Source: Streptomyces griseosporeus
GTDB lineage: Bacteria; Actinomycetota; Actinomycetes; Streptomycetales; Streptomycetaceae
Reading direction: 5' to 3'
Length of the DNA: 64,000 nt
Assembly: GCF_014656055.1 (NCBI RefSeq)
Contig: NZ_BNBR01000001.1
Coordinates: 1,426,001-1,490,000, forward strand
Position numbers and translations under genes: made by a program. Shown here piece by piece: positions 48,771-59,370 of this stretch; positions within the stretch are counted from its first letter, which is position 1, and every line of letters starts with the position of its first letter. The notes under the pieces are model-generated. The model did no database searches. It was not told the origin of the DNA and worked only from the letters and a program-made list of their open reading frames with translations.

Positions 48771-49609
48771 GGCTGCACCAGCCCTTCGTAGGCGTCGGGG
48801 CGGCGGTCGCGGTAGAAGGCCCACTGCTGCCGCACTTCTTCGATGAGGTCGAGGTCGAGGTCGCGGACGAGGAGTTCCTCCTTGGTGTCGCTGGCGATGT
48901 CGCCGACGAACTGTCCGCGCGGGTCGACGAAGTAGCTGGTGCCGTAGAAGTCGTTGTCGCCGTACTCCTCCACGCCCACGCGGTTGATCGCGGCGATGTA
49001 GTAGGCGTTGGCGACGGCGGCCGCCGGCTGTTCCAGCCGCCACAGGTGGGAGGAGAGGCTGCGGTGGGTGGCGGACGGGTTGTAGACCAACTGGGCGCCG
49101 TTCAGGCCGAGTTGGCGCCAGCCCTCGGGGAAGTGGCGGTCGTAGCAGATGTAGACGCCGACCCGGCCGACGGCGGTGTCGAAGACGGGCCAGCCGAGGT
49201 TGCCGGGCCGGAAGTAGTACTTCTCGCGGAAGCCCTTGAGCTGCGGGATGTGGTGCTTGCGGTACTTGCCGAGGTAGGTGCCGTCGGCGTCGATCACGGC
49301 CGCGGTGTTGTAGTAGAACCCCGGCTGGTCCGCCTCGAACACCGGCACGACGATCACCATGCCGGTCTCGCGGGCCAGTGCCCGCATCCGGCGCACGGTG
49401 GGCCCGTCGGGCACCGGCTCGGCCCAGCGGTAGTGCTCCGGCTCCTCGACCTGGCAGAAGTAGGGACTGTTGAAGACCTCCTGGAAACCGATGATCTTCG
49501 CACCCTGGCGGGCCGCCTCGCGGGCGTGCTCCTCGTGCTTCGCCACCATGGAATCGGTGTCGCCGGTCCAGCTGGCCTGGACCAGAGCGGCACGTACGAC
49601 GTTGGCCAT
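48767..49609 (-). CDS. Beta-ureidopropionase (nitrilase superfamily), copy 2
   Basis: A 280-residue paralogue of the protein at 44883, with E44, K118 and C155 in the same positions and nearly identical blocks (AAVIDADGTYLGKYRK, FRPGNLGWPVFDTA, AINRVGVEEYGDNDFYGTSYFVDP). Differences lie mainly in the N-terminal 60 residues and the SATHRSLSSHLWRLEQ loop, suggesting another carbamoyl substrate such as beta-carbamoyl-aminoisobutyrate. AGGAG is 6 bases before the ATG. First gene of the divided cluster, under a strong promoter with an inverted-repeat operator. Confidence 0.94.
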   Translation of the reverse strand: MANVVRAALVQASWTGDTDSMVAKHEEHAREAARQGAKIIGFQEVFNSPYFCQVEEPEHYRWAEPVPDGPTVRRMRALARETGMVIVVPVFEADQPGFYYNTAAVIDADGTYLGKYRKHHIPQLKGFREKYYFRPGNLGWPVFDTAVGRVGVYICYDRHFPEGWRQLGLNGAQLVYNPSATHRSLSSHLWRLEQPAAAVANAYYIAAINRVGVEEYGDNDFYGTSYFVDPRGQFVGDIASDTKEELLVRDLDLDLIEEVRQQWAFYRDRRPDAYEGLVQP

Positions 49610-49638
49610 GAGCTGCTCCTTCGACGCGACGTCAGAGC

Positions 49639-49700
49639 CTCTACGCCCGTAGAGCAGGCCGTAGAGGGATGAACGTAAGCCTCGGCGACGGGCTTGCCAA
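49639..49700 (-). promoter_or_regulatory. Strong promoter with CTCTACG inverted-repeat operator
   Basis: Minus-strand -35 TTGGCA (plus 49695-49700), 17-base spacer, -10 TACGTT (plus 49672-49677). Over and just after the predicted start lies CTCTACG-cc-CGTAGAG (49639-49654) and a third half-site CCGTAGAGG (49659-49667). The operator covers the transcription start and early leader of the ureidopropionase-2/aminotransferase operon, a repressor-like position. Confidence 0.75.
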
Positions 49701-49727
49701 GACCATCGTCGTGTCCGTTCGGGTGTT

Positions 49728-51581
49728 TCAGCCGGTGGTCCCGGCGACGCGCAGGGCGTGTACGAGATCCCAGTGCCGCTCCTCCGACACGGCCCGGGCG
49801 GCCCGCAGCAGCAGGGGGGCGATCAGCTGGGGGTCGGCGGCGGCGCTGCGGGCGGCCTCCTCGGGGGTGCGGACGCGGACGCAGGCGTCGAGCAGGGCGG
49901 TGATCTCGCGGTCGCGGCCCTCGGCGGCGAGCGCGCGGACGGCCTCGCCGATCTCGGCTGCGGGGCGTACGACGCCCTGCCGGAGCATCTGCTCGCCGTC
50001 GGCGCCCAGGCCGGCCGCGGCGAGCGCGTCGGCGGCGGCGACCAGCCGGTCGGCGGGCAGGGAGGCGGCCTCCCACAGCAGGGTGGCCCAGTCGGCGCCG
50101 AGCCCGGCGCGCTGCAGTTCGGCGGCGAGCAGCGGGAAGCGGGCGGCGGGCCAGTGGGCGGCCTCGACGAGCAGGGCGTGGGCCTCACCGCTGCGGCCCT
50201 CCGCCCGCAGCAGCCCGAGCCGCGCCACGGCGTCCAGCACGTCTCGCCGGGCCCGGTCGTCGAGGCCCGGCTCCTGGCGAACGGTCGCCTGCTCCGCCTC
50301 GTCGGCGGCCCCGGCGAACCGCGCGCCCCGTGGCGCGGGCCCGGCGCCCGCGCCGGCCGTCACCGCCTCGGCCACGCCGGCCGGCGGCACGACGGCGGGC
50401 GGTGCGTCGTCCTCCGCCGCCCCGGCGAACCGGGCACTGCCGCGACGCCGCTTGCGGGGCTTGCCGGCCGGGGCGGGCCGGGCGTCCGGCGCGGGCGAGA
50501 CGGGTGGGTCGGCGGGGGCACCCCCGGCAGGGCCCGCTCCCTCGGCACCCGGCCCCCAGGAGACACCGCGGACGTCGGCGGCGGTGTCCCCGGAAGGGCC
50601 GGCTCCCTCAGCACCCGGGCCGGAGAAGGTGCTGCCGGCGGCGTCGGGCGTGGCCCGGCGGGCGCCGGGGCGGCCTACCGGGGTGACGCCGGCGTCGGCA
50701 GGGCCCGGGGCCACGGGGGTCGTCTCGGCGGGAGCGGTCCCATGAGCACCGGCACCCCCGAAGCCGGCGGGGGCGGTCCCGTGAGCACCGGCACCCCCGA
50801 AGCCGGCGGGGGCGGTCCCGTGAGCACCGGCACCCCCGAAGCCGCCGGTACGGGGACGGCCCAGCGAGGCGATGCCGGCGTCGGCAGGGCCGGGGGCCAC
50901 CGCGGTCGTCTCGGCGGGGACGGTCCCATGAGCACCGGCGCCCCCGAAGCCGCCGGTGCCGGGGGCGCGGAAGGTCGCGTCCCGGCCGCCGAACCAGTCG
51001 TCCGGACCGCGGACCCGGCGTCCACCGGCCACGTCCCCGGCGGCACCGTCGACCGGTCCCGCCGACCGCGCCCGCGAGCCTTCCAGCCGTGCGATCCGCC
51101 CCCGCAGTTCCGCGCAGCGCGCGGCCGCGCGGGCGTGGTCGTCGCGGGCCCAGGCGAGGTCGAGGCGGAGGGCACGGGCCTCCTCCGGGCCGGTGGCCGA
51201 GGTGAGCCGGTGGGTCAGGTCGGCCTGGCGTTCGGCGGCGTACCTCTGTTCGCGGAGCATGACGTCGAGCCGGTCCGCGAGGGCGTCCCGGGCTCCGGGG
51301 CGGGCGTCGTAGGCGGTCAGCGCGGCGGCGTGCAGCGGGCGGGCGCGGTCCGTCTCGGCCGCGGCGGCCGGGCCGCCGTACCGTCCGGCGAAGTCGGTGA
51401 GCAGCGCCTCGACCACGTCCCACGGCGGCACCTCGCGCCCGTCGAGGCAGGCCCGCATGCCGTCGGGGTCGCGCTGCCAGAAGACGCCGCACCAGCCGCC
51501 GCCCTGGTCGAGACGGGTCAGCAGACCGTCCAGCCAGCGCGCGAACTCCCTTACCCTGCCCGGGAGTTGTTCCACCGCCAT
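49728..51581 (-). CDS. Repeat-containing hypothetical protein
   Basis: A 617-residue streptomycete protein without a recognised enzymatic domain. Residues 1-75 (LPGRVREFARWLDGLLTRL, WCGVFWQRDPDGMRACLDG, PPWDVVEALLTDF) form a conserved-looking helical head; about 85-170 a charged coiled-coil-like segment; about 205-440 a low-complexity Gly/Ala/Pro region with tandem GFGGAGAHGTAPA units; about 460-617 an alpha-helical tail of repeats like AALAAAGLGADGEQML. The layout suggests a scaffold with a flexible middle. The gene begins 113 bases after the XRE gene on the same strand. Confidence 0.8.
   Translation of the reverse strand: MAVEQLPGRVREFARWLDGLLTRLDQGGGWCGVFWQRDPDGMRACLDGREVPPWDVVEALLTDFAGRYGGPAAAAETDRARPLHAAALTAYDARPGARDALADRLDVMLREQRYAAERQADLTHRLTSATGPEEARALRLDLAWARDDHARAAARCAELRGRIARLEGSRARSAGPVDGAAGDVAGGRRVRGPDDWFGGRDATFRAPGTGGFGGAGAHGTVPAETTAVAPGPADAGIASLGRPRTGGFGGAGAHGTAPAGFGGAGAHGTAPAGFGGAGAHGTAPAETTPVAPGPADAGVTPVGRPGARRATPDAAGSTFSGPGAEGAGPSGDTAADVRGVSWGPGAEGAGPAGGAPADPPVSPAPDARPAPAGKPRKRRRGSARFAGAAEDDAPPAVVPPAGVAEAVTAGAGAGPAPRGARFAGAADEAEQATVRQEPGLDDRARRDVLDAVARLGLLRAEGRSGEAHALLVEAAHWPAARFPLLAAELQRAGLGADWATLLWEAASLPADRLVAAADALAAAGLGADGEQMLRQGVVRPAAEIGEAVRALAAEGRDREITALLDACVRVRTPEEAARSAAADPQLIAPLLLRAARAVSEERHWDLVHALRVAGTTG
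50732..50960. repeat. 39-bp in-frame tandem repeats and a longer duplicated block
   Basis: Units TCCCGTGAGCACCGGCACCC... of 39 bp (13 codons) repeat about three times at 50738-50850, and again after an interruption at 50920-50960. A wider block of about 70 bp (50694 onward and 50880 onward) is also duplicated. All changes keep the reading frame of the surrounding gene. Confidence 0.8.
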
Positions 51582-51694
51582 CTCTCAGACTCCCGTCCGG
51601 AGCGGAAGCACTCCGACCGGTAGCCAACACGAGCCGTGTTACGGCCCGGCTACAGGGAGTTTTCAGCGGGGGTGCGGAGGCCTCCCCGCGGGCG

Positions 51695-51955
51695 TCACAC
51701 GTCGACCGGCACGCACATCCCCGCCAGCTCGTCCATGGAGAGTCCGAGCACGCCGGCCAGCGCGGCCACCGTGAAGAAGGCCGGGGTCGGCGCCCGGCCG
51801 GTCTCGATCTTGCGGAGCGTCTCGGCGGAGATCCCGGCGCGCGCCGCGATCTCGGTCATGCTGCGGTCGCCGCGCGCCTCGCGCAGCAGCCGGCCGAGCC
51901 GTTCGCCGCGCTCGCGCTCTTCGGGGGTCAGGGGGGTGCGCACCATGACGCCCAT
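51695..51955 (-). CDS. XRE-family (Cro/CI-type HTH) regulator
   Basis: An 86-residue single-domain regulator: HTH in MTEIAARAGISAETLRKIETGRAPTP (about residues 32-57) followed by FFTVAALAGVLGLSMDELAG. ATG 51955 is used; ATG 51946 is a close alternative. Its promoter overlaps that of the divergent methionine aminopeptidase gene and both include a perfect palindrome, so autoregulation and control of map are likely (inference). Confidence 0.9.
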   Translation of the reverse strand: MGVMVRTPLTPEERERGERLGRLLREARGDRSMTEIAARAGISAETLRKIETGRAPTPAFFTVAALAGVLGLSMDELAGMCVPVDV

Positions 51956-51956
51956 T

Positions 51957-51972
51957 CTAATACCGGTATAGT
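51957..51972. promoter_or_regulatory. Shared xre/map promoter with palindrome ATACCGGTAT
   Basis: ATACCGGTAT (51960-51969) is a perfect 10-bp palindrome. TATAGT (51967-51972), 7 bases before the map ATG, is an excellent leaderless -10; on the other strand TATACC or TATTAG falls in the same stretch for the XRE gene. Both -10 elements overlap the palindrome, so one bound protein would occlude both. Confidence 0.7.
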
Positions 51973-51979
51973 AATTGGC

Positions 51980-52747
51980 ATGGTGGAACTGAAGACGGAC
52001 ACATCGATCGACGCCATGTACGAGGCGGGGCAGGTCGTCGCCCGCGCCCTGACCGCCGTACGGCAGGCCGCCGGCGTCGGCGTCTCCCTGCTGGAGCTGA
52101 ACGAGGTCGCCCACGACGTGCTGCGCGCGGCGGGCGCGTCCTCCCCCTTCCTCGGCTACCGGCCGTCCTTCGCGCCGACGCCGTTCCCGGCCGTGCTGAT
52201 CACCTCGGTGAACGACGCGATCGTGCACGGCATCCCCACCGCCTACCGCCTGCGCGACGGCGACCTGCTCTCCATCGACTTCGGGGCCGAGCTGGGCGGC
52301 TGGGTCGGCGACTCCGCGCTGAGCTTCGTCGTCGGCCGGCCCCGCCCGGAGGACCTGCGGCTGATCGAGACGGCCGAGCGGGCGCTCGCCGCCGGGATCG
52401 AGGCGGCCGTCGTCGGCAACCGCATCGGCGACATCGCCCACGCCGTCGGCTCGGTGTGCCGGGCCGCCGGCTACGGCATCCCGCACGGCTTCGGCGGGCA
52501 CGGCGTGGGCCGCCGTATGCACGAGGACCCGGAGGTCCCCAACGAGGGCCGCCCCGGCCGCGGCCTGCCGCTGCGGCACGGCATGGTCCTGGCCATCGAG
52601 CCGATGGTCATCGCGAGCGGCCGGGACGGCTACCACGAGGCGCCGGACGGCTGGACCCTGCGCACCAACGACGGCAGCCGCGCCGCGCACGTGGAACACA
52701 CCGTGGCGATCACGGAGGACGGACCCCGGATCCTCACCGCACGGTGA
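51980..52747 (+). CDS. map: Type I methionine aminopeptidase
   Basis: A 255-residue enzyme removing N-terminal methionine from new proteins. Metal ligands are seen in SIDFGAELGGWVGDSA (two Asp), PHGFGGHGVG (His), AIEPMV (Glu) and HVEHTVAI (Glu). No N-terminal zinc-finger extension. The leaderless promoter and divergent XRE regulator suggest this is a second, regulated aminopeptidase rather than the essential copy usually found in the ribosomal-protein cluster (inference). Confidence 0.95.
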   Translation: MVELKTDTSIDAMYEAGQVVARALTAVRQAAGVGVSLLELNEVAHDVLRAAGASSPFLGYRPSFAPTPFPAVLITSVNDAIVHGIPTAYRLRDGDLLSIDFGAELGGWVGDSALSFVVGRPRPEDLRLIETAERALAAGIEAAVVGNRIGDIAHAVGSVCRAAGYGIPHGFGGHGVGRRMHEDPEVPNEGRPGRGLPLRHGMVLAIEPMVIASGRDGYHEAPDGWTLRTNDGSRAAHVEHTVAITEDGPRILTAR

Positions 52748-52791
52748 CGCCCCGGGGTGGACGGCCGCTGCACATGCCCCCCGGAACAAGA

Positions 52792-52809
52792 CATGCCATC
52801 GTGGGCATG
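52792..52809. promoter_or_regulatory. Inverted repeat upstream of the Clp gene
   Basis: CATGCC-6 nt-GGCATG, 59 bases before the Clp start in a 120-bp gap. Candidate regulator site; no clear promoter hexamers, and no convincing HspR or CIRCE-type element was seen. Confidence 0.35.
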
Positions 52810-52867
52810 AGCGACCCCACCCCCGGTTACCCGGCTCCGGAACGTCTCAGCGAAGGAACGGAGCGCC

Positions 52868-55408
<2,541 letters not shown>

Positions 55409-55414
55409 CCGGCC

Positions 55415-57217
55415 TTACGGCGCGGGCCGGACCACCATCGCCGAGCCGCCGCCGCGCCGTACCTTCTCGGCGGCGGCCAGCCAGCGGCCGTCGGGCAGCC
55501 GCTGCACGCCGGTGGCCGCGCCGATCTCCGGGTTGAGTTTGAAGGAGTGCCCGATCGCCTCCAGTTGCTGACGCAGTGCCGTGTCGTTCCAGAGGCCGGG
55601 CTCCAGCTCGGTCTGCGCGGCGTTGCGCTGGCTGGCGCGCGGCGCGGCGATCGCGTCGACGAGCGGCAGCCCCCGGTCGAGGAACCCGGTGAGGGTCTGC
55701 AGCACGGTGGTGATGATGGTGGCGCCGCCCGGCGAACCGACCGCGACGACCGGCTTGTCGTGCCGGTCCAGGACGATGGTCGGCGAGATGGACGAGCGGG
55801 GCCGCTTGCCCGGGCCGGGCAGGTTCGGGTCGTGCACGGCCGGGTTGGCCGGGGCGAAGGAGAAGTCGGTCAGCTCGTTGTTGAGCAGGAACCCGCGGCC
55901 GGGCACGGTGATGCCGCTGCCACCGGTCTGCTCGATGGTGAGGGTGTAGGCGACGACGTTGCCCCACTTGTCGGCGACGGTGAGGTGCGTGGTGTTCTCG
56001 CCCTCATACGTGGTCGGCGCCGCGACCCCCGGAGCCCCGCAGTCGGCGGGGTGCCGCGGGTCGCCGGGGGCGACGGGGCTGGTGAGCACCGCGTCGTCCT
56101 TGATCAGGCAGGCCCGCGAGTCGGCGTACCGCTGCGACAGCAGCTCCTTCGCCGGTACGTCCTCGAAGGCGGGGTCGCCGACCCAGCGCCCGCGGTCGGC
56201 GAAGGCGATGCGGCTGGCCTCGATGTAGCGGTGCAGGTACTGAGCCCGGCTCAGCTTCGACAGGTCGCTGTTCTCCAGGATGTTGAGCGCCTCGCCGACG
56301 GTGGTGCCGCCGGAGGAGGACGGCGCGATGGAGTAGACGCCGAGGCCGCGGTACGACGTCCGCGTGGGCGCCTGGATTTTGGCGCGGTAGGCGGCGAGGT
56401 CCTTTTCGGTGAGGTCGCCGGGGCGGGCGTTCCAGCCGGAGGCGGGGTCGACGGGCGGGTGGTTGACGGTGGCGACGATGTCCTCGCCGATGTCGCCGCG
56501 GTAGAGCGCGCCGACTCCCTTGCGGCCCAGCTCCTCGTAGGTGCGGGCGAGGTCGGGGTTCTTGAAGGTGGAGCCGACGGCGGGAAGCGCGCCGCCGGGC
56601 AGGAACAGCCGTGCCGTGTCGGGGAAGTAGCGGAAGCGGGTCTCGTTGGCGGCGGTCTGCGCGCGGAAGGTGTCGTCGACGGTGAACCCGTCGCGGGCGA
56701 GCCGCTCGGCCGGCTTCAGGAGCGGGCCGAGCGGTTTGCTGCCCCACTGCTCCAGCGCGGTCTGCCAGGTGGCGGGCGTGCCCGGGGTGCCGACGGCGAG
56801 GCCGCTGCTGACGGCGTCGGCGAAGGCGAGGGGCTTGCCGTTCTCCAGGAAGAGCCCGGAGCCGGCGCTCAGCGGCGCGGTCTCGCGGCCGTCGATGGTG
56901 TGCACGGTACGGGACTTGGCGTCGTAGTAGACGAAGTAGCCGCCGCCTCCGATGCCGGCCGAGTAGGGCTCGGTGACGCCGAGCGCGGCGGCGGTGGCGA
57001 CGGCCGCGTCGACGGCGTTGCCGCCCTTCCTCAGCACCTCGATGCCGGCGGCGGAGGCGTCCGCGTCGACACTGGCGACGGCGCCGCCGTAGCCGACGGC
57101 GACGGGGGCCTTGGGCGTGGTGTGCCGCGCGGCGGAGGGTGGCGCCGCCGCCCCCACCGACACCACGGCGGCCGAGACCGCCAGGACCGACAGTTTCCGA
57201 GCGACGGGGTGACGCAT
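55415..57217 (-). CDS. ggt: Secreted gamma-glutamyltransferase
   Basis: A 600-residue proenzyme with an N-terminal signal peptide (basic RHPVARK, hydrophobic core, cut near SAA). Autocleavage nucleophile is T409 in ENTTHLTVADKWGN; substrate motifs GIGGGGYFV, DGRETAP and GSPGGATIITTV are all present. It hydrolyses or transfers gamma-glutamyl groups, e.g. from glutathione-like or poly-glutamyl compounds outside the cell. ATG 57217 is favoured (GGAGG 5 bases upstream); GTG 57223 is two codons earlier. Convergent with the Clp gene, 6 bases apart. Confidence 0.95.
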   Translation of the reverse strand: MRHPVARKLSVLAVSAAVVSVGAAAPPSAARHTTPKAPVAVGYGGAVASVDADASAAGIEVLRKGGNAVDAAVATAAALGVTEPYSAGIGGGGYFVYYDAKSRTVHTIDGRETAPLSAGSGLFLENGKPLAFADAVSSGLAVGTPGTPATWQTALEQWGSKPLGPLLKPAERLARDGFTVDDTFRAQTAANETRFRYFPDTARLFLPGGALPAVGSTFKNPDLARTYEELGRKGVGALYRGDIGEDIVATVNHPPVDPASGWNARPGDLTEKDLAAYRAKIQAPTRTSYRGLGVYSIAPSSSGGTTVGEALNILENSDLSKLSRAQYLHRYIEASRIAFADRGRWVGDPAFEDVPAKELLSQRYADSRACLIKDDAVLTSPVAPGDPRHPADCGAPGVAAPTTYEGENTTHLTVADKWGNVVAYTLTIEQTGGSGITVPGRGFLLNNELTDFSFAPANPAVHDPNLPGPGKRPRSSISPTIVLDRHDKPVVAVGSPGGATIITTVLQTLTGFLDRGLPLVDAIAAPRASQRNAAQTELEPGLWNDTALRQQLEAIGHSFKLNPEIGAATGVQRLPDGRWLAAAEKVRRGGGSAMVVRPAP

Positions 57218-57296
57218 CCGCACCTCCCGGTAGAGGGACCGTTCGCGCAGCCTATTCCACCACCATGGTCACGTCAGGCAAGTACCATGCGCGGCC

Positions 57297-58052
57297 ATGA
57301 ACGACGACGTGCGCAACATCGTCCTGGGCGTGATAGCCGCCGGTATCAGCGCGGCGCTCGGCTGGCTGGCCCGCACCTCGCTGTGGCGGCGCAGGCTCCG
57401 CCGCAAGCAGGCGTTCTTCGGGTTGCCGGACAACTCCGAGTCGCTGCTGGTGGTCAACCGCGGGGCGGCGGGCCCGGATCTGGCGGTGATGCGGTACGAC
57501 GTCTTCGCGCTCCTGGAGCTCGCCGCGCTCATCAAGGACTGCAACGCCCATGCCCAGGTGGTGCCGCACGACATGGCCCGTCAGGGCTTCGGAGAGCGCA
57601 CCGAGTTCTGTGTCGGCGGCCCGGCCTCCAACCGCCGTATGGCGGCGCATCTGGCGTCGCTGCTGCCGGGGGTGCGGGTCAATGTCGACGCGGAGCCGTC
57701 CCCGGACCGGGGCGCCTTCCAGATCGGGTCGGAGCGCTACCGGGTGGAGCCCGGCCGGTCCGAGTATGTGCTGCTGGCCCGGCTGACGGTTGAACAGAGT
57801 CACGGCACCCGGCCGGTGTTCCTCTTCTGCGGGCAGACCGCGATCACCAACCAGGCCGCGACCCGCTACCTGGCCCGCAACCACGAGCGGCTGCAGCGCA
57901 AGCACGGGAACGGCTCGTTTGTGCTGCTGCTGAAGGTCGTCAACTCGCAGGCGTACGGCCCCGATGTCGTCGAGACGGTCGCCGACGTGACCCGCGCGGC
58001 CCAGGCCCCGCTGCCCGTCCCGTCCCCCACGTCGCACCGGGCGACGTCCTGA
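57297..58052 (+). CDS. Membrane-anchored hypothetical protein
   Basis: A 251-residue protein with an N-terminal hydrophobic anchor (IVLGVIAAGISAALGWLA, about residues 8-25) followed by basic RRRLRRKQ, so most of it is probably cytoplasmic. The body (SLLVVNRGA, VMRYDVFALLELAALIKDC, FCVGGPASNRRMAAHL, PVFLFCGQTAITNQAATRYLA) is a pattern familiar from many streptomycete proteins without known function. The GGxxxNR-like and FCGQ segments hint at a nucleotide- or ligand-binding fold but no catalytic set is identified. Divergent from ggt. Confidence 0.8.
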   Translation: MNDDVRNIVLGVIAAGISAALGWLARTSLWRRRLRRKQAFFGLPDNSESLLVVNRGAAGPDLAVMRYDVFALLELAALIKDCNAHAQVVPHDMARQGFGERTEFCVGGPASNRRMAAHLASLLPGVRVNVDAEPSPDRGAFQIGSERYRVEPGRSEYVLLARLTVEQSHGTRPVFLFCGQTAITNQAATRYLARNHERLQRKHGNGSFVLLLKVVNSQAYGPDVVETVADVTRAAQAPLPVPSPTSHRATS

Positions 58053-58501
58053 ACGCGGACGCCCGCGATCCCTGCAGGGTGAGCACAACCCGTCCGGCGC
58101 GCGGCTGACCTTCTCCTCGCTCGTGGGGGACCCGTGGCGTGGGCCCCGCCCGCCTGCGCGAGCAGTGATCTCCGGCCGCGGCCGGCCGGGTATGGCTCTG
58201 TGAACCGCTGCCCCCCGGGCGGGGGCCGATGGGGGCTCCCACCCCGCAGCAGCGTCCCCGGTTCGGCCGCGGCGGCTCACGCGGCCTCACATGTGCCGGC
58301 CGGGGAACCGGCCGTCAGCACGGGGACGAAGGATTCATCGTAGTCGAGGGCCGTGGCGGCGGTGGCCGGGGCCGCCGTCGGGTGAGTGGCCTGGGCGTCA
58401 TGAGGCGGTGCTAGAAGGGTCGATGGGGCCGGCCGCCCTCCGTGGCGCGGGCCGGACAGGGCACACGTCGGCTGCGGGACATCGGTGCGGCACTCCCCCG
58501 G
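58053..58501. other. 450-bp gap without a recognised gene
   Basis: Between the hypothetical protein and the ABC ATPase no frame on either strand has family-like sequence or a convincing ribosome-binding site. The stretch has several GC-rich self-complementary segments (for example around 58180-58192 and 58298-58313) that may end the minus-strand ABC transcript. An unrecognised small RNA or gene remnant cannot be excluded. Confidence 0.4.
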
Positions 58502-59245
58502 TCAGTGCTTGAGAATCTTGGACAGGAAGTCCCGGGCCCGCTCGCTTCTCGGGTCGGAGAAGAACTCCTGAGGGCTGCGGTCCTCGACGATCCGCCCGTC
58601 GGCCATGAACACGACGCGGTTGGCGGCGGAGCGGGCGAAGCCCATCTCGTGGGTGACGACGACCATGGTCATGCCCTCCCGGGCGAGCTGCCGCATGACC
58701 TCCAGGACCTCGTTGATCATCTCCGGGTCGAGGGCGGAGGTGGGCTCGTCGAACAGCAGCGCCTTGGGGTCCATGGCGAGGGCGCGGGCGATGGCGACGC
58801 GCTGCTGCTGGCCGCCGGAGAGCTGGGCGGGGAACTTGTCCGCCTGGTCGGCCACCCCGACCCGCTCCAGAAGCTCCCGGGAGCGCCGGTCGGCCTCCGC
58901 CTTCCCGCGGCCGCGGACCTTGACCTGTCCGAGGGAGACGTTCTGCAGGACCGTCTTGTGGGCGAAGAGGTTGAACGACTGGAAGACCATGCCGACTTCG
59001 GCGCGCAGCCGCGCGAGCGCCTTGCCCTCGGCCGGCAGCGGCCGGCCGTCCAGCAGGATCGTCCCGGACTGGATCGTCTCCAGCCGGTTGATCGCCCGGC
59101 ACAGCGTCGACTTCCCCGACCCCGACGGGCCGATGACCACGACCACCTCCCCCTTGCCGACGGTGAGACCGACGTCCCGCAGGACGTGCAGTTCCCCGTA
59201 GTACTTGTTGACGTCACGCAGTTCGATCAATGGATCGACGGCCAT
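58502..59245 (-). CDS. Polar amino-acid ABC transporter ATP-binding protein (GluA/GlnQ type)
   Basis: A 247-residue ATPase, typical length. Walker A GPSGSGKST, Q-loop MVFQSFNLF, signature LSGGQQQR, Walker B LLFDEPTSALD, H-loop VVTHEMGF. The sequence FNLFAHKTVLQNV and GKSTLCRAINRLE point to the glutamate/glutamine family. In streptomycetes such genes usually precede a binding protein and two permeases; here none follows and a 450-bp gap comes next, so it may serve a distant transporter. Confidence 0.95.
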   Translation of the reverse strand: MAVDPLIELRDVNKYYGELHVLRDVGLTVGKGEVVVVIGPSGSGKSTLCRAINRLETIQSGTILLDGRPLPAEGKALARLRAEVGMVFQSFNLFAHKTVLQNVSLGQVKVRGRGKAEADRRSRELLERVGVADQADKFPAQLSGGQQQRVAIARALAMDPKALLFDEPTSALDPEMINEVLEVMRQLAREGMTMVVVTHEMGFARSAANRVVFMADGRIVEDRSPQEFFSDPRSERARDFLSKILKH

Positions 59246-59370
59246 GCGCAGCCCTACCCACTCTCCGCTGTGTCGTGGTCCCGCAACCTATCCAGCGGCC
59301 CGTCAACCGACCGGACGACACGCACCTTTCGGGCATTAGCCGTATTTACGCCGAAGAGTGGGCCAGGACG

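Noticed and set aside
50732..50960. Regular 39-bp repeats as a CRISPR array
   Set aside because: Units are contiguous, without unique spacers, are multiples of three and are translated in frame.
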